Source of the DNA: Diphasiastrum complanatum
Lineage: Eukaryota; Streptophyta; Lycopodiopsida; Lycopodiales; Lycopodiaceae
Length of the DNA stretch: 64,000 nucleotides
Assembly: GCA_029204225.1 (NCBI GenBank)
Contig: CM055111.1
Span: 15,281,443 to 15,345,442, forward strand
Reading direction: 5' to 3'
Every line of letters starts with the position of its first letter. Positions within the stretch are counted from its first letter, which is position 1. This document shows positions 49,142-61,353 of this stretch, one piece after another. The translations under genes and the position numbers were made by a program. The notes under the pieces are model-generated. The model was not told the DNA's origin. It saw only the letters and a list, made by a program, of their open reading frames with translations, and ran no database searches.

Positions 49142-50960
49142 ATGGAACAAAGAAAAGACAAATGGCAAGCGGGAAATTATGCCGATCAACATCAATTTGA
49201 TGACTATTATTATGAAGACAATTATATTGATCGACATCAATACGATGATGATCAATATGAAGATGACACAGGTGAGAGTTCAAAATTGTTCATTACAGCA
49301 TTAATGACAAGTGATGAAGCCAAGGATATTTGTTAACCCGAAAATTTGTGATTCCTTGGAAGGTAATACTGATTACCGGTTGACCATGGACGATGTCACA
49401 GAAATGGTTAATAAACCGTTTTCTAAACTTATTTTTCTCTACTTGAATCTTCAAGAAATCCTTATATGATTTATAGGTTAATTCTCAAGCTTGGTAACCA
49501 AGAAGATCTTTGGTTTAGTCGCCGTGTTGGGACATCATTTGTATTTACTTACACTGATGCAACACTTCTTTGGGCTTTCAAGATTTTCTTGGATCTCTTC
49601 TTAGACTCTTCTCATGGGCAAATCTTAAATGATCTGCACCCCTTGGAAACTTGTGGTGTTTCCTGTTAAAAAGGGGGAGAAGTAGGAAGAAAAGAGATTT
49701 ATCAAGGAGAAACATCGGTCAAAGATTCAAGGAGGAATCTGTTATATCGATGATGGACCTGTTTTATGAATCAGAAACGATAGGATATTTAGATATTACA
49801 GAAATCCTTTAGGGATTATTGTTGATATCTGGTTTGAAGATTTAAAGGGGGAAAATTTAGAAAGTACTCTTGCGGTAGAAAAGTAGCTGATGACAAGTCC
49901 GTTTGATTTGTGTCAGAACTTGGAATTCTATTGCAAGATGGAGGTTTGCTGAAACCTGTTCCTTGCTGGATAGAGTCAACTTGATCTTAGTTTGGACTGA
50001 GATCCGTGGGTTGATGCAAGGAAGGAAATTCATGCCAACAATATATTCTTTTGAAGTAGTCTTCAGTTGAGATTTTGGATGTGAAATAACAATCTTTGAG
50101 AAATATTCTCTTAGAGGATAACCAAGTTACAGGATTCTTGGTTATGAAAGTGTTGTGTATAGATCAGAAGTTATCTGTAGAGATATGCTATGTAGTGAAT
50201 CTTTGTGGGATCATTAAAACCTTTTGTACAAACTTTTAATCCTGTGGATCTACAAAGTATTCCTTGAACTAAGATTATTTGCATGCATAAACTAGTTGTT
50301 GGTACTAGGCATATTGATGAGAATTTTGTTTGAGGCAATTTCTCGCTGGGTTATAGTAATTTCTCATTGAGAATTGCTTATTAACCTAGGATTGATTTAG
50401 AATCAGATTAAATGTGGTGTTTTGGTACCACACCTAGACATTTAAATATTTTCTAAATCTGATACAGCTAACCGAGTCAGAAGCGTTACTTCTGAGTTAG
50501 TTGTGGTAAATCAACAATAGAAATCTTACTTATGGATATTATTGTTGAAATGTATTGCTTATAAGTCACAACATTTATGAGTCGTTTTGGATTCATTTAT
50601 AGATGGATGTGCATAGAATACACGAGAACTTTTTGGCCTTATCTTTTCCCGTTTGGAATTGATGAAATGCTATCTCGGAAGACTTAGGAGAGTTGGATAG
50701 TTGTTTGCCAAAAGTTAGAACTTCACGTAATGATGTTCCGATAAATCTTAAGTTATTCTAGATTAGAACTTAAGAGGAAAATCTAGACGTATTCTAGATT
50801 GGGACCCTAACTTTGGAATGACAATTTGTGCCGTGTCTAAAGTAAGGGCGTTTTTTAGATTACAATCCTTATATTGGCACTGTGTGTGAGTTGTAAAAGT
50901 CTGGAACTTTCCAGATGGAAAGGACTTTGTGAACAGCTCATGTGTCTTTTAAGAATTGTG
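49142..50960 (+). repeat. Unassigned LTR-type repeat R1, copy 2, with gag-like remnant
   Basis: A short open frame (49142-49336) is Asp/Tyr/Gln-rich and ends LFITALMTSDEAKDIC, resembling the segment just before protease in copia polyproteins (weak). A polypurine tract AAAAAGGGGGAGAAGT at about 49668-49683 follows, then LTR-like DNA that matches R1 copy 1 (31860-32520) to about 50960. The inferred order is element end, purine tract, 3' LTR. Confidence 0.55.
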
Positions 50961-51145
50961 ATACACTCTCATGATATGGTATGGTCTCAAGGATCTGGAG
51001 AGTTGGGATTGGTAAATCATAACTCGGATTCTAGGAAATACCTAATCCATAGGAGAGGATAGTATTCATACCCCGGATGAATAAACAAGTTAGTGGAATT
51101 CTGGTACGACTGATCACCTTACCAAATCGACTATGTTTATTCATC
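50961..51145. other. Junction DNA with a 15-bp inverted repeat
   Basis: CCCGGATGAATAAACA (about 51072) and its complement TGTTTATTCATCGGG (about 51132-51146) bracket 45 bp, right at the truncated 3' edge of hAT copy 1. Confidence 0.5.
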
Positions 51146-51612
51146 GGGACATGATGCTGCAACCGTAAGTGGCCTAGTGACGACGTAGAGGCTCCATCTC
51201 TCTAGACAAAAACTCGACCCTATCTCTCAGCATGTGTGTGCGGACAACCTTTGAACTAGGGACTCTCCAGCTAGGGCTGACAGACTGTGCAAGGTGGAAG
51301 GCCCTTCTGAAGGGCTCAGAGTCGGTGATGGCAAATGGAAGGTTCAGCTCATAAATCACACTGGCCACGGCCTGTGTGGCCTCTTTGTCCATGTGCGGCT
51401 GATGCGCGCCGCGAATGCTCTGCTGCCTAAGAACTCTCCCAGCTGGGCGACGGGTAGCGGACCTCCAGCATGGTGCACCAACCGTGACAGGAATGGATGA
51501 TGACGCGACAGGGTAGACGTGGAATGGGGAGAGTGGGATGCACTGGCAGGGATGGGTGCAGCAACATAAGTGGGGTGCACTGGTGGAGGGGCGACATCTG
51601 GCATGGGATACG
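51146..51612 (-). pseudogene. hAT copy 1, distal fragment (left of the copia insertion)
   Basis: Minus strand, matching 57700-58170 of hAT copy 2 (DVAPPPVHPTY, ATQAVASVIYELNLPFAITD, REMEPLRRH). It ends at 51146 in the ATGATGTCC segment just before the DUF659 domain, so the catalytic core and C-terminus are missing. It is the continuation of 55612-56636 across the copia element. Confidence 0.85.
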
Positions 51613-52078
51613 TGTTAGAAATTAATGTTTATTTGACACCCCTTAATGATAGTTTGGCCATGCCTGCGTGCTACTTTTTAGGGGCCATTACTATTTATAG
51701 TAAGCCACATTTTAGGGTCATTACTATTTATAGTAAATTCGTTTTTTAGTTATGCATGTAGGTGGGTGCACTACTACTAGAATAGGATATGCTTTTATCA
51801 CTTAGAAACTCATCTTGGGTGTTTACCCAATATAGGTAGTAATTATAGCAATTAGCTTTTTGTCTTTTGCTATTTACTTTAGGCTCATTAGCTTTTATCA
51901 ATCATTAGAGAAACTATTTAAGAAGGCTGGTGCCCCACCACAATCATTCCATTCAATTCAATGAGCTAAAGCAATTGCTCAATTCTCCTATGATCTGAAC
52001 TCTCTCTATGCTTGGGTTTTGTGTGAGTGCTAGTAGGACTAGTATCTCCATTTAGAATTTATATCACAAATTCTGACA
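51613..52078 (+). repeat. 5' LTR of the copia element
   Basis: Begins TGTTAGAAATTAATG, ends CAAATTCTGACA, followed immediately by TGGTATCAGAGC. Confidence 0.92.
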
Positions 52079-52727
52079 TGGTATCAGAGCAGCCTCTTTG
52101 GTGAGAGAGAGAGTTTGTATTTGCAGGTGTGCAATTAGATTGGAGGAGCTGAAGCTGCATGTGGAGTCAACGTTGTCAGGAAAACAACGGGAATCTTCTA
52201 GGAGAAGATTGACGGAAAGTTATTGGCTGTCGACAGATCTGAATCAGAATTTTTGTGGTTGTTTGCTAGTTTTCTGGTGCAGGTCACATCTGGAGCAGGT
52301 ACATTTGAGGGAGGTAGTAGCTGAACAGGTGACTTCTGAGATAGGCAGATCTGAACAGGTGCTTTTCAGGTGCATGCACATCTAAACAGGCATGTCTGAG
52401 GGCAGCAGTACCTGGTGCAGGCACTTCTGAGGGCGGCAGTAGCTGGGGAAGGCACTTCTGAAGGCAGCAGGACCTGGTGCAAGCCCAGACAGGCAGCATC
52501 TGAGGTAGGTCGACCTGGTGCAGGCCCGGACAGCAGCATCTAAGGAAGGCAGTACCTGGTGCAGGTGGTAACTAAGCAGGTGCAGGTTCAGATAGGCAAT
52601 ACCTGGGACAGGTGATATCTAGGACAGGTCTGAATCAGGGCAGGTGATATTGAGGGAAGGCTGTTTCTGGACAGATCTGATTGTTAAACTAAATTCAGGT
52701 TGTTGAGATTTGTTACGGATCAGTATA

Positions 52728-53534
52728 ATGGCAGGATTGAACGACGCTGTGTTGCCGGAGTCTAGCAAGCTAGATGGAACGAACTACAATATATGGAAGT
52801 TCAAGATGCAGAATATTCTCCAAGATAGAGAATATTGGGATATCGTCACAGGTGTTGAGATACCTCCTACCACTGATAGGGAGTTGCGGGAGTATCAGAA
52901 ACGTAGAAGAAAAGCTCATCATATTATCAACTTATCAGTTAAAGATATGATTATACCTCATATCAGAGATGCTGCTGGACCCAAGGAGGCTTGGGATATA
53001 TTGAAGAACTTGTATGAGACGGTAAATTAGTCACGGATCTTGTTCTTGACTAATAAGCTTCACACGTTGAAGATGGGTACAGGTGAATCGGTAACGGACT
53101 ACTTTACTCAAGTGAAAGATCTGAGAGGGCAACTTATTGCAGTTGGAGAAAGTGTTCAAGATTCAGTATTGGTATGCATTGTACTTAATAGTCTACCTTT
53201 GGCCTATCAGAACTTTGTAATGATGCTATCGTTAAGAGAAACGAGGCCTTCTTTCAATGAGCTAAATGCCATCTTACTACAGGAAGAAATGAGACGACAG
53301 AATATTGTAAACAAGGACGATTTCAAGGAACAAGCATTCCTGGCAAAGAAGCAAGAGCAAAGTTCCAAGAAGGGTGACAAAGGGAAGAAGAAGAAGAAAA
53401 AGCAGCAAGATATGGAGGAGAATCAATCAAATCGGTCAGAAGATGGAAAGAAAGTGTTTCGAAAAGGAAACTACTTCATTTGCGGAAAATTAGGACACCT
53501 AGGCGAGACTGGCTATCTAATTTTCAAAAATTAG
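52728..53534 (+). pseudogene. Copia gag
   Basis: ATG at 52728 (MAGLNDAVLPESSKLDGTNY). UBN2-type gag blocks KEAWDILKNLYET, TDYFTQVKDLRGQL and LLQEEMRRQN in one frame broken by a TAG at 53028. A Lys-rich stretch (KGKKKKKKQQ) precedes a zinc knuckle reduced to ICGKLGHLGETGY, with only one clear Cys and the His of CCHC. The leader 52091-52727 is full of GCAGGTACCTGG-like imperfect repeats. Confidence 0.85.
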
Positions 53535-54190
53535 ATGATGGGTCAAATGTGAAGTTGGGAGACAACTACACATATGATATAAAGGGAGTTGGAAAAGTAC
53601 AAGTACAACTACCTTCAGGGAAGATTGGAAACATAAAGGATGTGCTTTATGTACCAGGAATCAAGAAAAACTTGCTCTCATTATCAGCTATTGCAAAGCA
53701 ACACATGGTGGTGCAATTTGATGAACAATGGTGTCTCATCAAGAGGAAAAATGATGAAGTAGTAGCTGAAGGCATACTTGCAGGCCGGTTGTATAAACTT
53801 CAAGCTCAGGTGGTGGATCATCATGCAAGTGTTGCGGATACTGAATCATTGAGTAAGTTATGGCATGAGAGGTATGGACATCTGAATTACAAAACTCTAC
53901 AAGTCTTGAGGAAATTTAACATGGTTATAGGTCTACCTCAAGTCGTTTCTGATCACAAGGTTTGTGAAGGCTGTGTCTTAGGCAAGCATCATATAAAGAA
54001 ATTTTTGCCTAGTACATTCAGGGCGAAAAATGTTCTAGAACTTGTTCATACAGATTTGTGTGGTCCTATGAAGACTCAATCTTATGGGGGAGCAAGTTAC
54101 TTTATGGTGTTTGTGGATGACTATTCTAGGAAGACATGGATCTATCTTCTGAAGAATAAGGGTGAAGCTTTCATCATATTGTTATTGTAG
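53480..54190 (+). pseudogene. Copia GAG-pre-integrase and integrase N-part
   Basis: Starts inside the deleted protease region (no D-S-G-A). IKGVGKVQVQLPSGK and DVLYVPGIKKNLLS lead to the HHCC domain (LWHERYGHLNYKTL, CEGCVLGKHH). The integrase core begins (LVHTDLCGPMKTQSYGG, FMVFVDDYSRKTWIYLLK) and contains the first catalytic Asp. At about 54180 the sequence jumps to RT: the remaining integrase catalytic residues are missing. Confidence 0.85.
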
Positions 54191-55151
54191 TGATGTATGT
54201 GGATGATCTTATTATTACAGGATCAGATCATAGTATGATTCAGGGAATCAAGAAAGATCTCTCATCATAATTTGATATGAAAGATCTTGGTTCACTACAA
54301 TATTTTCTTGGGATTGAGGTATGGAGAGTAGCACAAGGACTATTCATTTCTCAATCTAAGTATGCTCATGAAATTCTTGAAAAGTTCAATATGTCAGAGT
54401 GCAAGCCTATTTCTACACCATATGATAGTGGATGTAAGCTTACCAAAGCTGAGGAAGATCAGGATGTAGATGAGACGTTATATAGATAGCTTGTTGGAAG
54501 CTTGATCTATCTAACTACTACAAGACCAGATATTGCTTATGTTGTGAGTATGGTTAGTCAGTTTATGGCTAAGCCTAAGCAGATTCATTGGAAAGCTGCT
54601 AGGCGAATACTCAGATATATCCAGGGCACTTTGAGATTTGGTATTCTCTATGGTAGACAGGATGATTTGAAGTTACAGGGATATGTGGATGCTGAGCGGA
54701 AGACTGAAGATCTACTACAGGTTATGTTTTTAGTCTTGGTTATGGTGCTATCTCTTGGAGTTCAAAGAAGCAACATACTATTGCTTTATCATCTACAGAG
54801 GCAGAATATCGAGCTACTACGAGTGCAACATGTGAAGCAATATGGTTGCGAAGGATTCTACATGATCTACATATGGTACAAGATTCACCTACGGTACTTC
54901 AATGTGACAATCAGAGTTGTATTAAATTGGCAAAAAATCCAGTTTTTCACAACAGGACAAAGCATATTGAAGTACAACAACACTTCATCAGAGAGAAAAT
55001 TCAAAGTAATGAAGTGGAGCTTATCTATTGCCCTACGGAAGAGCAAGTTGCAAATATCTTTACCAAAGGTCTTGGCAAAGAAAAATTTCAGAAGTTTAGA
55101 GAACTTCTAGGAGTAATAGATAACAAAGTAAACATTAAGGGGGAGTGTTAG
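54190..55151 (+). pseudogene. Copia RT C-half and RNase H
   Basis: Begins MYVDDLIITG (RT catalytic motif), then KDLGSLQYFLGIEV, ISQSKYAHEIL, VGSLIYLTTTRPDIAYVVS. Stops at 54268 and 54487 and a frameshift near 54700 break it. RNase H follows (HWKAARRILRYIQGTL; then in another frame LQCDNQSCIKLAKNP, KHIEVQQHFIREK, EEQVANIFTKGL) to the stop at 55149. Confidence 0.85.
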
Positions 55152-55611
55152 AAATTAATGTTTATTTGACACCCCTTAATGATAGTTTGGCCATGCCTGC
55201 GTGCTATTTTTTAGGGGCCATTACTATTTATAGCAAGTTGTATTTTAGGGTCATTACTATTTATAGCAAATTCGTTTTTTAATCATGCATGTAGGTGGGT
55301 GCACTACTACTAGAATAGGATTTGCTTTTATCACTTAGAAACTCATCTTGGGTGTTTACCCAATATAGGTAGTAACTATAGCAATTAGCTTTTTGTCTTT
55401 TGCTATTTACTTTAGGCTCATTAGCTTTTATCAATCATTAGAGAAACTATTTAAGAAGGATGGCGCCCCACCACAATCATTCCATTCGATTCAATGAGCT
55501 GGAGCAATTGCTCAATTCTCCTATGATTTGAATTCTCTCTATGCTTGGGTTTTGTGTGAGTGCTAGTAGGACTAGTATCTCCATCTAGAATTTGTATCAC
55601 AAATTCTGACA
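55146..55611 (+). repeat. 3' LTR of the copia element
   Basis: Starts TGTTAGAAATTAATG after the purine tract, ends AAATTCTGACA. The first bases overlap the pol stop codon region. Confidence 0.92.
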
Positions 55612-56636
55612 ATACAAAAACTGCTGGCTAGGGAGGTCATCCGGATGGGAAGGGAGGGAGGAAGGGATCTCCTCAACATCCTCGAAGGCCTCGTCACCAG
55701 CATCTTGGGCCTGCTCGGGTGGCGGAGAGTCCATGAGAAAGTCGTAAACTGGGGGAGTGCGAGCAACAGTAGGTGGTGGTGGAACCGCAGTGGCAACTGG
55801 CGGACGCGATGGGACGGGATCCACCGGAATGGGTGCAGATGGGGGTGCGTGTGGTGGATTTCTCTGAGGGGGATGAGGGGCAAAGGGACTGGACGAGGAT
55901 GCACTCTCTCTCCTCGTGCGTGCCAGGCAAGCAGGCAACAACTCGGGGTCAACCACAGAAGGAGCGGTGCAAAACCAAAGAACACCCTCCGAAATGGTGT
56001 TCTCCCCCGCCACAAGACGTGGCCCGTAGGTGTCCAGAAGTCGCTGCCTGACGGGGACGGACATGCTGCCACAAGGGGCAGCATTTAGTGTGCCACCATT
56101 TTTGGCGCGTGCGTCGAGCAAGTGGCCTTTAAGGTGAGTGAGGGTGGCAACGAACTCGACCAGGCAATATCGACAGTGCACGATCTTTGCACCGGACTTG
56201 TTGGACTTGTCGGGAACCCGCCTGACAATGTCCACCTCGTCCCACAGATCGGCAAGGTTAGAATGCACCATTTATGTAGAAGGAACTGGGGAAAAAAGGC
56301 AGAGATGATCGTGAGTGCAATAGGAGGCGGAAGGCTGGAAAATCCACAGCAATGGCTGAAATAGCAGTAGCAGGGGCATAAGCGATCTGTGCAACGCGAA
56401 GACAATGTGATGGCGAGGAGGCCGCGGATAGGAAGAGGGCGCCAACAACAACGCGATGGGCAAGGAGAGAGATGAAGCGAGGGGGGGCGGGGAAATTAGG
56501 ACAAAGAAAAATATAAATGTACAAAAAATATTAAATATATTATTTTATTGTGGTACTGCGGATCAATATGGATCCGCGGTACCAGTGTGGATCCGTGGTA
56601 CCGGGATCCGCGGATCTTGGTACCGCTGGATCTATG
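55612..56636 (-). pseudogene. hAT copy 1, 5' part (BED-finger transposase N-terminus)
   Basis: Minus strand, start at 56271 (MVHSNLADLWDEVDIVRR). The BED-type zinc finger (HCRYCLVEF, THLKGHLLDARA, C at LNAAPC), the Pro/Ser-rich spacer and SHPDDLPSQQF are clearly similar to copy 2. The coding part stops at the copia insertion (55611/55612) and resumes at 51612. Its own terminal array of GGTACC/GGATCC motifs lies at 56545-56636 and ends CTATG against the AT tract. Confidence 0.87.
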
Positions 56637-56662
56637 ATATATATATATATATATATATATAT
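56637..56662. repeat. (AT)n between two head-to-head hAT ends
   Basis: About 26 bp of AT bordered by CTATG on the left (end of copy 1) and CATAG on the right (start of copy 2). Any 8-bp target duplication here would be ATATATAT and cannot be told apart from the tract. Confidence 0.9.
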
Positions 56663-57033
56663 CATAGGTCCCGCGGTACTGGGTACCGCGGATCCCGGTA
56701 CCGCGGGACCATACTGGTACCGCGGTACCATGATGGTACCGCGGTACCACAAGATAATAATATATTTATTATTTAATATTTTTTTTAATTTTTTTTTACC
56801 TAAACCTACCCGCCCCCCTCGCATTTCCTCTGAAATTTTTTTGAGCCCTCTCCGCCCTGCCATCGCTGCTGGTTTTTCTTGCCTGCCTTTGATTCCTTGC
56901 GTCGCCCATCGCCCACGCAACGCCCTGCCTTGCATCTGATTTCCTTTGCCCTGCACTCGCCCATTTTCAGCGTCTCTCCAACAGTGAACCCTGCTGTTTT
57001 TTTTCCAGCAATCCATCCCTCATTTCATCTGCA

Positions 57034-60000
57034 ATGGTGCAATCCGACCTTTCCGGTCTGTGGGACGAGGTAGACATTGTCAGGCGGGTTGCCGACAAGG
57101 CCAACAAGACCGGTCAGAAGATCGTGCGCTGCCGATACTGTCTCGTCGAGTTTGCTGCATCCCTCACTCGCCTTAAAGGCCATCTGCTCGGTGCACGCGC
57201 CAAAAATGGTGCCACCTTGAATGCTGCCCCTTGTGGCAGCATGACCGTCCCCGACAGGCAGCGACTACTGGACACCTACGGGCCGCGGCTCGTGGCAGGG
57301 GAGAACACCATTTCGGAGGGCGTTCTCCGATTTTGCACCGCTCCTTATGTGACTAACCCAGAGTTGCTGCCTGCTTGGCTGGCACGCACGAGGAGAGGGA
57401 GTGCATCCTCCTCTGGTCCCTTTGCCCCTCAGACAGCTCTGCCTCATGCACCCCCATCTGCTCAGATTCCGGTGGATCCCGTCCCATCGCGTCCGACAGT
57501 TGCCACTGCGGTTCCACCACCACCCACTGTTGCTCGCACTCCACCAGTCTACGACTTTCTCATGGACTCTCCGCCACCCGAGCAGGCCCAGGATGGTACT
57601 GGGCGGGCCTTCGAGGATGTGGAAGAGATCCCTTCTTCCTTCCCTTCCCATCCGGATGACCTCCTCAGCCAGCAGTTTTCGTACCCCATGCCAGATGTTG
57701 CCCCTCCACCAGTGCACCCCACCTATGCTGCTGCACCCATCCCTGCCAGTGCATCCCACTCTCCCCATTCCACGTCTACAGCCGATGCATCCACCAACGC
57801 CCAGCCTGTCGCGTCATCGTCCATTCCCGTCACGGTTGGTGCACCGTGCTGGAGGTCCACCACCCGTCGTCCACCAGGGAGAGCCCTCGTGCAGCAGACC
57901 ATTCGCGGCGCGCATCAGCCGCACATGGACAGAGAGGCCACACAGGCCGTGGCCAGTCTGGTTTACGAGCTGAACCTGCCCTTTGCCATCACCGACTCTG
58001 AGCCCTTCAGAAGGGCCTTCCGCCTTGCACAGTCTGTCAGCCCTAGCTGGAGAGTCCCTAGTTCAGAGGTTGTCCGCACACACATGCTGAGGGATAGGGT
58101 CGAGTCCTTGTCTAGAGAGATGGAGCCTCTACGTCGGCACTGGGCCACTTACGGTTGCAGCATCATGTCCGATGGCTAGACTGATGTCAGGAGGAGGCCG
58201 ATCCTCAACATACTGGTCTCCAGCTACATGGGCACACAGTTTTTGAGGGCAGTGGATTGCAGCATGGGGGGGAGAGTCGTATCTGCAGAGTTCATGTTTG
58301 ATGTCATCAGGTCTTCCATCCTAGCCATGGGCCCACAGCATGTCGTCACGGTGGTGACGGACAATGCCACGAACTGCATTCATATGGGTGTACTGCTAGA
58401 AGCCGAGTTCCCTCATATTGTTCATACCCCCTGTGCAGCCCACGGCATAGACCTTCTGATGGGGGACATTGGAGCACTTCCCTGGGTTAGAGCCATCGTC
58501 CGAGAGGCCCTCTTCCTGGTGACTTTTGTCACCAGAAAGAGGCGTGTTCTTGCCATGTTTCGGGTGTTTAGCCATCTGGACCTCCGTAAGCCAGCCCCCA
58601 CGCGCTTTGCATTCGACTTGGTGGTCATCGACCGTTTGATCAGGTGCAGGGCCCAGCTTCTACAGATGGTTGCCAGTGATCTTTGGGGTGCCAGTACATT
58701 TCCGCACACTGAGGATGGGGAGCACTTTTCTTCCACGGTGAGGGGAGACCAGTTCTGGAGGGATGCACAGACATTGTCAGGACTGCTTCGACCACTCTAC
58801 ATTGTGCTCCGCATGGCTGACAGCGAGGGGTCGACACTTGGACTGGTGTATGAGCTCATGGACCGGATTGGACAGTTCCTGCAGCTGCCCATCTTGCAGC
58901 CAGAGAGGTAAGCGGTACAGTGTTGCAATTGACCTTTATCTTTTCAGTACTTGCTAGTTTGTTTTTCTGTCAATGTTAAGCTTTTTCGTAATGCCCTAAA
59001 CCACATGCCCCTCACCTGCAGGATGACAGAGCTGAAGTTCATATGGGAGACGCGATGGAACTACTTCCACAGGAGTATCCACAGCGTTGCACACATGCTG
59101 CATCCCCTCTTCCTCTCTCCGACACAGATCGCAGACAGGGAGCTCGAGGCCGATTGGCTTCAGTACATTCACAGGGTGGGTCCACACATAGGTTTGGATC
59201 CTATCAGGCTCATGGAGGAGCTCGCTGCATTTCGTTTCGGCATGGGCACATTCGGCCACCCGGCTGCCCAGGATCCAGAGAGGAGGCAGCTACCCATTAC
59301 CTGGTGGACCATGTTCGGTAGCACATACCCATCTATACAGCGTCTTGCACTGCGTGTCCTTTCTCAGGTATGCATCTCATTTTATCCTCCATTTTTTGTG
59401 TTTCGTTGAAGTTTCACCTTTGCCACAATGTGCTGAAGTATTTCAATGCACGCACCACAGGACTGTGCTGCCTCTGTGTGTGAGCGTAATTGGAGCACAT
59501 GGGCACTGATTCACACGAGGAGAAGAAACCGGTTGTCAGTGAGTCAGTTGGAGCGGTTGGTGTTCTGTAGCACCAACGCACGTCTCGCCAGGAGGCTTCC
59601 GACCATTACGAGCGCATTGCAGGTGATAAGCTAATCTTTCATAGCATGTTGGTTGACTCTTGGTATGTTGATTTCATTTCTTGAAAAAGTTGTCTCTCTG
59701 ACATGCAAATTTTAAACCTTGCAGACGAAGATATCTGATTTGGAGCGCCAGGTTGACTTGCCTACGGACAGCACCCATCCCATGCCTGCAGATGACCTGG
59801 GCACACAGTTGATGGCAGAGAGAGAGAGGGAGCTTGCCGAGATGAGAGAGAGAGAGCTTGGGCTTGAGCACAGAGAGCCCCCATTGTATGAGGCAGATAA
59901 GCCAGTGTCAGAGGATGAGCATGATGAGGATGAGCCCATTCGGGTTGTGTTTGCCAGACCAGAGAGGGATGAGGCAGATTATACAGGTGCAGGGCACACG

Positions 60001-61353
60001 CCACGGGCAGGGGTCACAGGTGCATCACGTGGCAGAGGTGGGACACATGGCACAGGTTATACCGGCAGACAGGCAGGGCACACAGGGGGGGGCAGTGGCA
60101 TACCTACCTATGTCGACATGATGGAGGAGGCTCTTGATAGAGGGCAGAGTGGTTTAGATGCTGGTCCCGCAGATGTTTGGATGCGTGCAGCACAGAGTCA
60201 TGGCCGTTACTACGACAGCACACCAGAGGAGGCACCTGATGACTTTCATTGCACAGATTGGGAGGCCATGCAGGGTCTACAGGGTGCACATGATGAGGCA
60301 CGGGATGAGGCTTGGGTTGATTCAGGGGTTGGTGCACAGGATGATTCAGAGGTCGGTGCACAGGATGATTTAGAGGCTGGTGCACAGGATGAGTCCCAGA
60401 GCCCAGAGCATTTGTATTCGGATGCCCAGCTGGCCGACTTGGTTGCCACATTGGATTCAGAGGCCCAGCAGATGCCGAGTGTCAGGGCGCCCCCATCATC
60501 TCTTGCCAGCATGCCACACACAGAGTCCCAGCCAGAGCAGCCGCATGAGGTGCCTACAGTTCCTCCAGCTCCTCAGAGGGTGTATGTGCGTCGCACAGCT
60601 CCTCCAGTGCCACCGATGCCATTTAGGCCTGCATCCCCTCCATCGCCGTCCACTTCTGCAGCACCAGGTCTCCATGGCAGGCCACCATCTGTGCCCAGGT
60701 TTTCTCTTGCAGCGCCCACATCCACAGTGGCTCCTCCAGTGGCAGCACCCACGTCACATCCTCCTCCTTTGGCAGCACCCAGGATGTACCAGTACCGGCC
60801 ACCACAGCGCCCCTTTCAGTACATATCGCCACTGTACTCGCCTCCTGCACAGCCAGTTCCTCCACCTGCAGCAGCCCCACGGGCACACACTCCACGAGCT
60901 CATCCTCCTCGCTCAGTTGCACAGGGAGTTCCCTCTTTTGCTTCCCTATCCCAGCCGGCCTCAGCTTGGGCCCAGCCTAGCCAGCCAGGTGATTTGCATG
61001 GGGGTGACGAGGCATTGACAGCTCCTCTTGTCCGCAAGAGACCAGGCAGGCCCAAGGGTGCACCGAACAAGAAAGGCAAGGCACAGAAACTGCCAGGGAG
61101 GAGAGGACGACCACGCAGGGCTCCAGGTACAGGTAGAGGTGCAGTATCACAGCCAGTTGGAGCAGGTGTTGTTGGTTTGGCCTGCTTGGGGGCTGATGCG
61201 GAGGCTGATTGGGAGGATGAGGATGACGAGTCTTCCCCCTCGGATACACAGCCCATGCCAGTTCCAGACAGGCAGAGATATCGGCTGCGAGAGTCAGCTC
61301 GGGGCCCTGAGTTGTCTCCAGAGCATTCGTCTGAGTCAGAGCCAGAGCATTGA
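57034..61353 (+). CDS. hAT-family transposase, four exons, long C-terminal extension, one nonsense codon
   Basis: Exons 57034-58907, 59022-59367, 59461-59622 and 59725-61353 have GT/AG borders and matching phases: 1336 codons. BED zinc finger near residues 23-75 (CRYCLVEF, RLKGHLLGARA, LNAAPC), then a Pro-rich spacer. The DUF659/hAT core follows (CSIMSDG-stop-TDVRRRPILNIL, HVVTVVTDNATNCIHMG, HTPCAAHGIDLLMGDIG); the Trp after SDG is a TAG at 58177. The dimerisation block is in exon 3 (ERNWSTWALIHTRRRNRLS). Exon 4 adds about 540 residues, acidic and Gly-rich, then Pro-rich, then basic with AT-hook-like RKRPGRPKG and GRRGRPRRA, ending acidic (DWEDEDDES). Typical plant hAT transposases are about 650-800 residues, so this tail is unusual. 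Apart from the single stop the frame is clean. Confidence 0.85.

Larger units (their letters stand above)
51613..55611 (+). mobile_element. Ty1/copia element, 4.0 kb, internally deleted, nested in hAT copy 1
   Basis: LTRs of 466 bp (51613-52078 and 55146-55611), TGTTAG...CTGACA, about 95% identical. Flanks are ATACG (51608-51612) and ATACA (55612-55616), a 5-bp duplication with one substitution. Primer site TGGTATCAGAGC at 52079 and polypurine tract AAGGGGGAG before 55146. Gag, part of integrase, the YVDD-containing RT C-half and RNase H remain; the protease active site, the integrase catalytic core and the N-half of RT are deleted. Non-autonomous as it stands. Confidence 0.92.

Noticed and set aside
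58422-58736. Minus-strand open frames over the hAT transposase (also 57265-57768 and 60104-60451)
   Set aside because: Shadows of the G+C-rich transposase exons; the sense strand has domain matches and splice-consistent exons.
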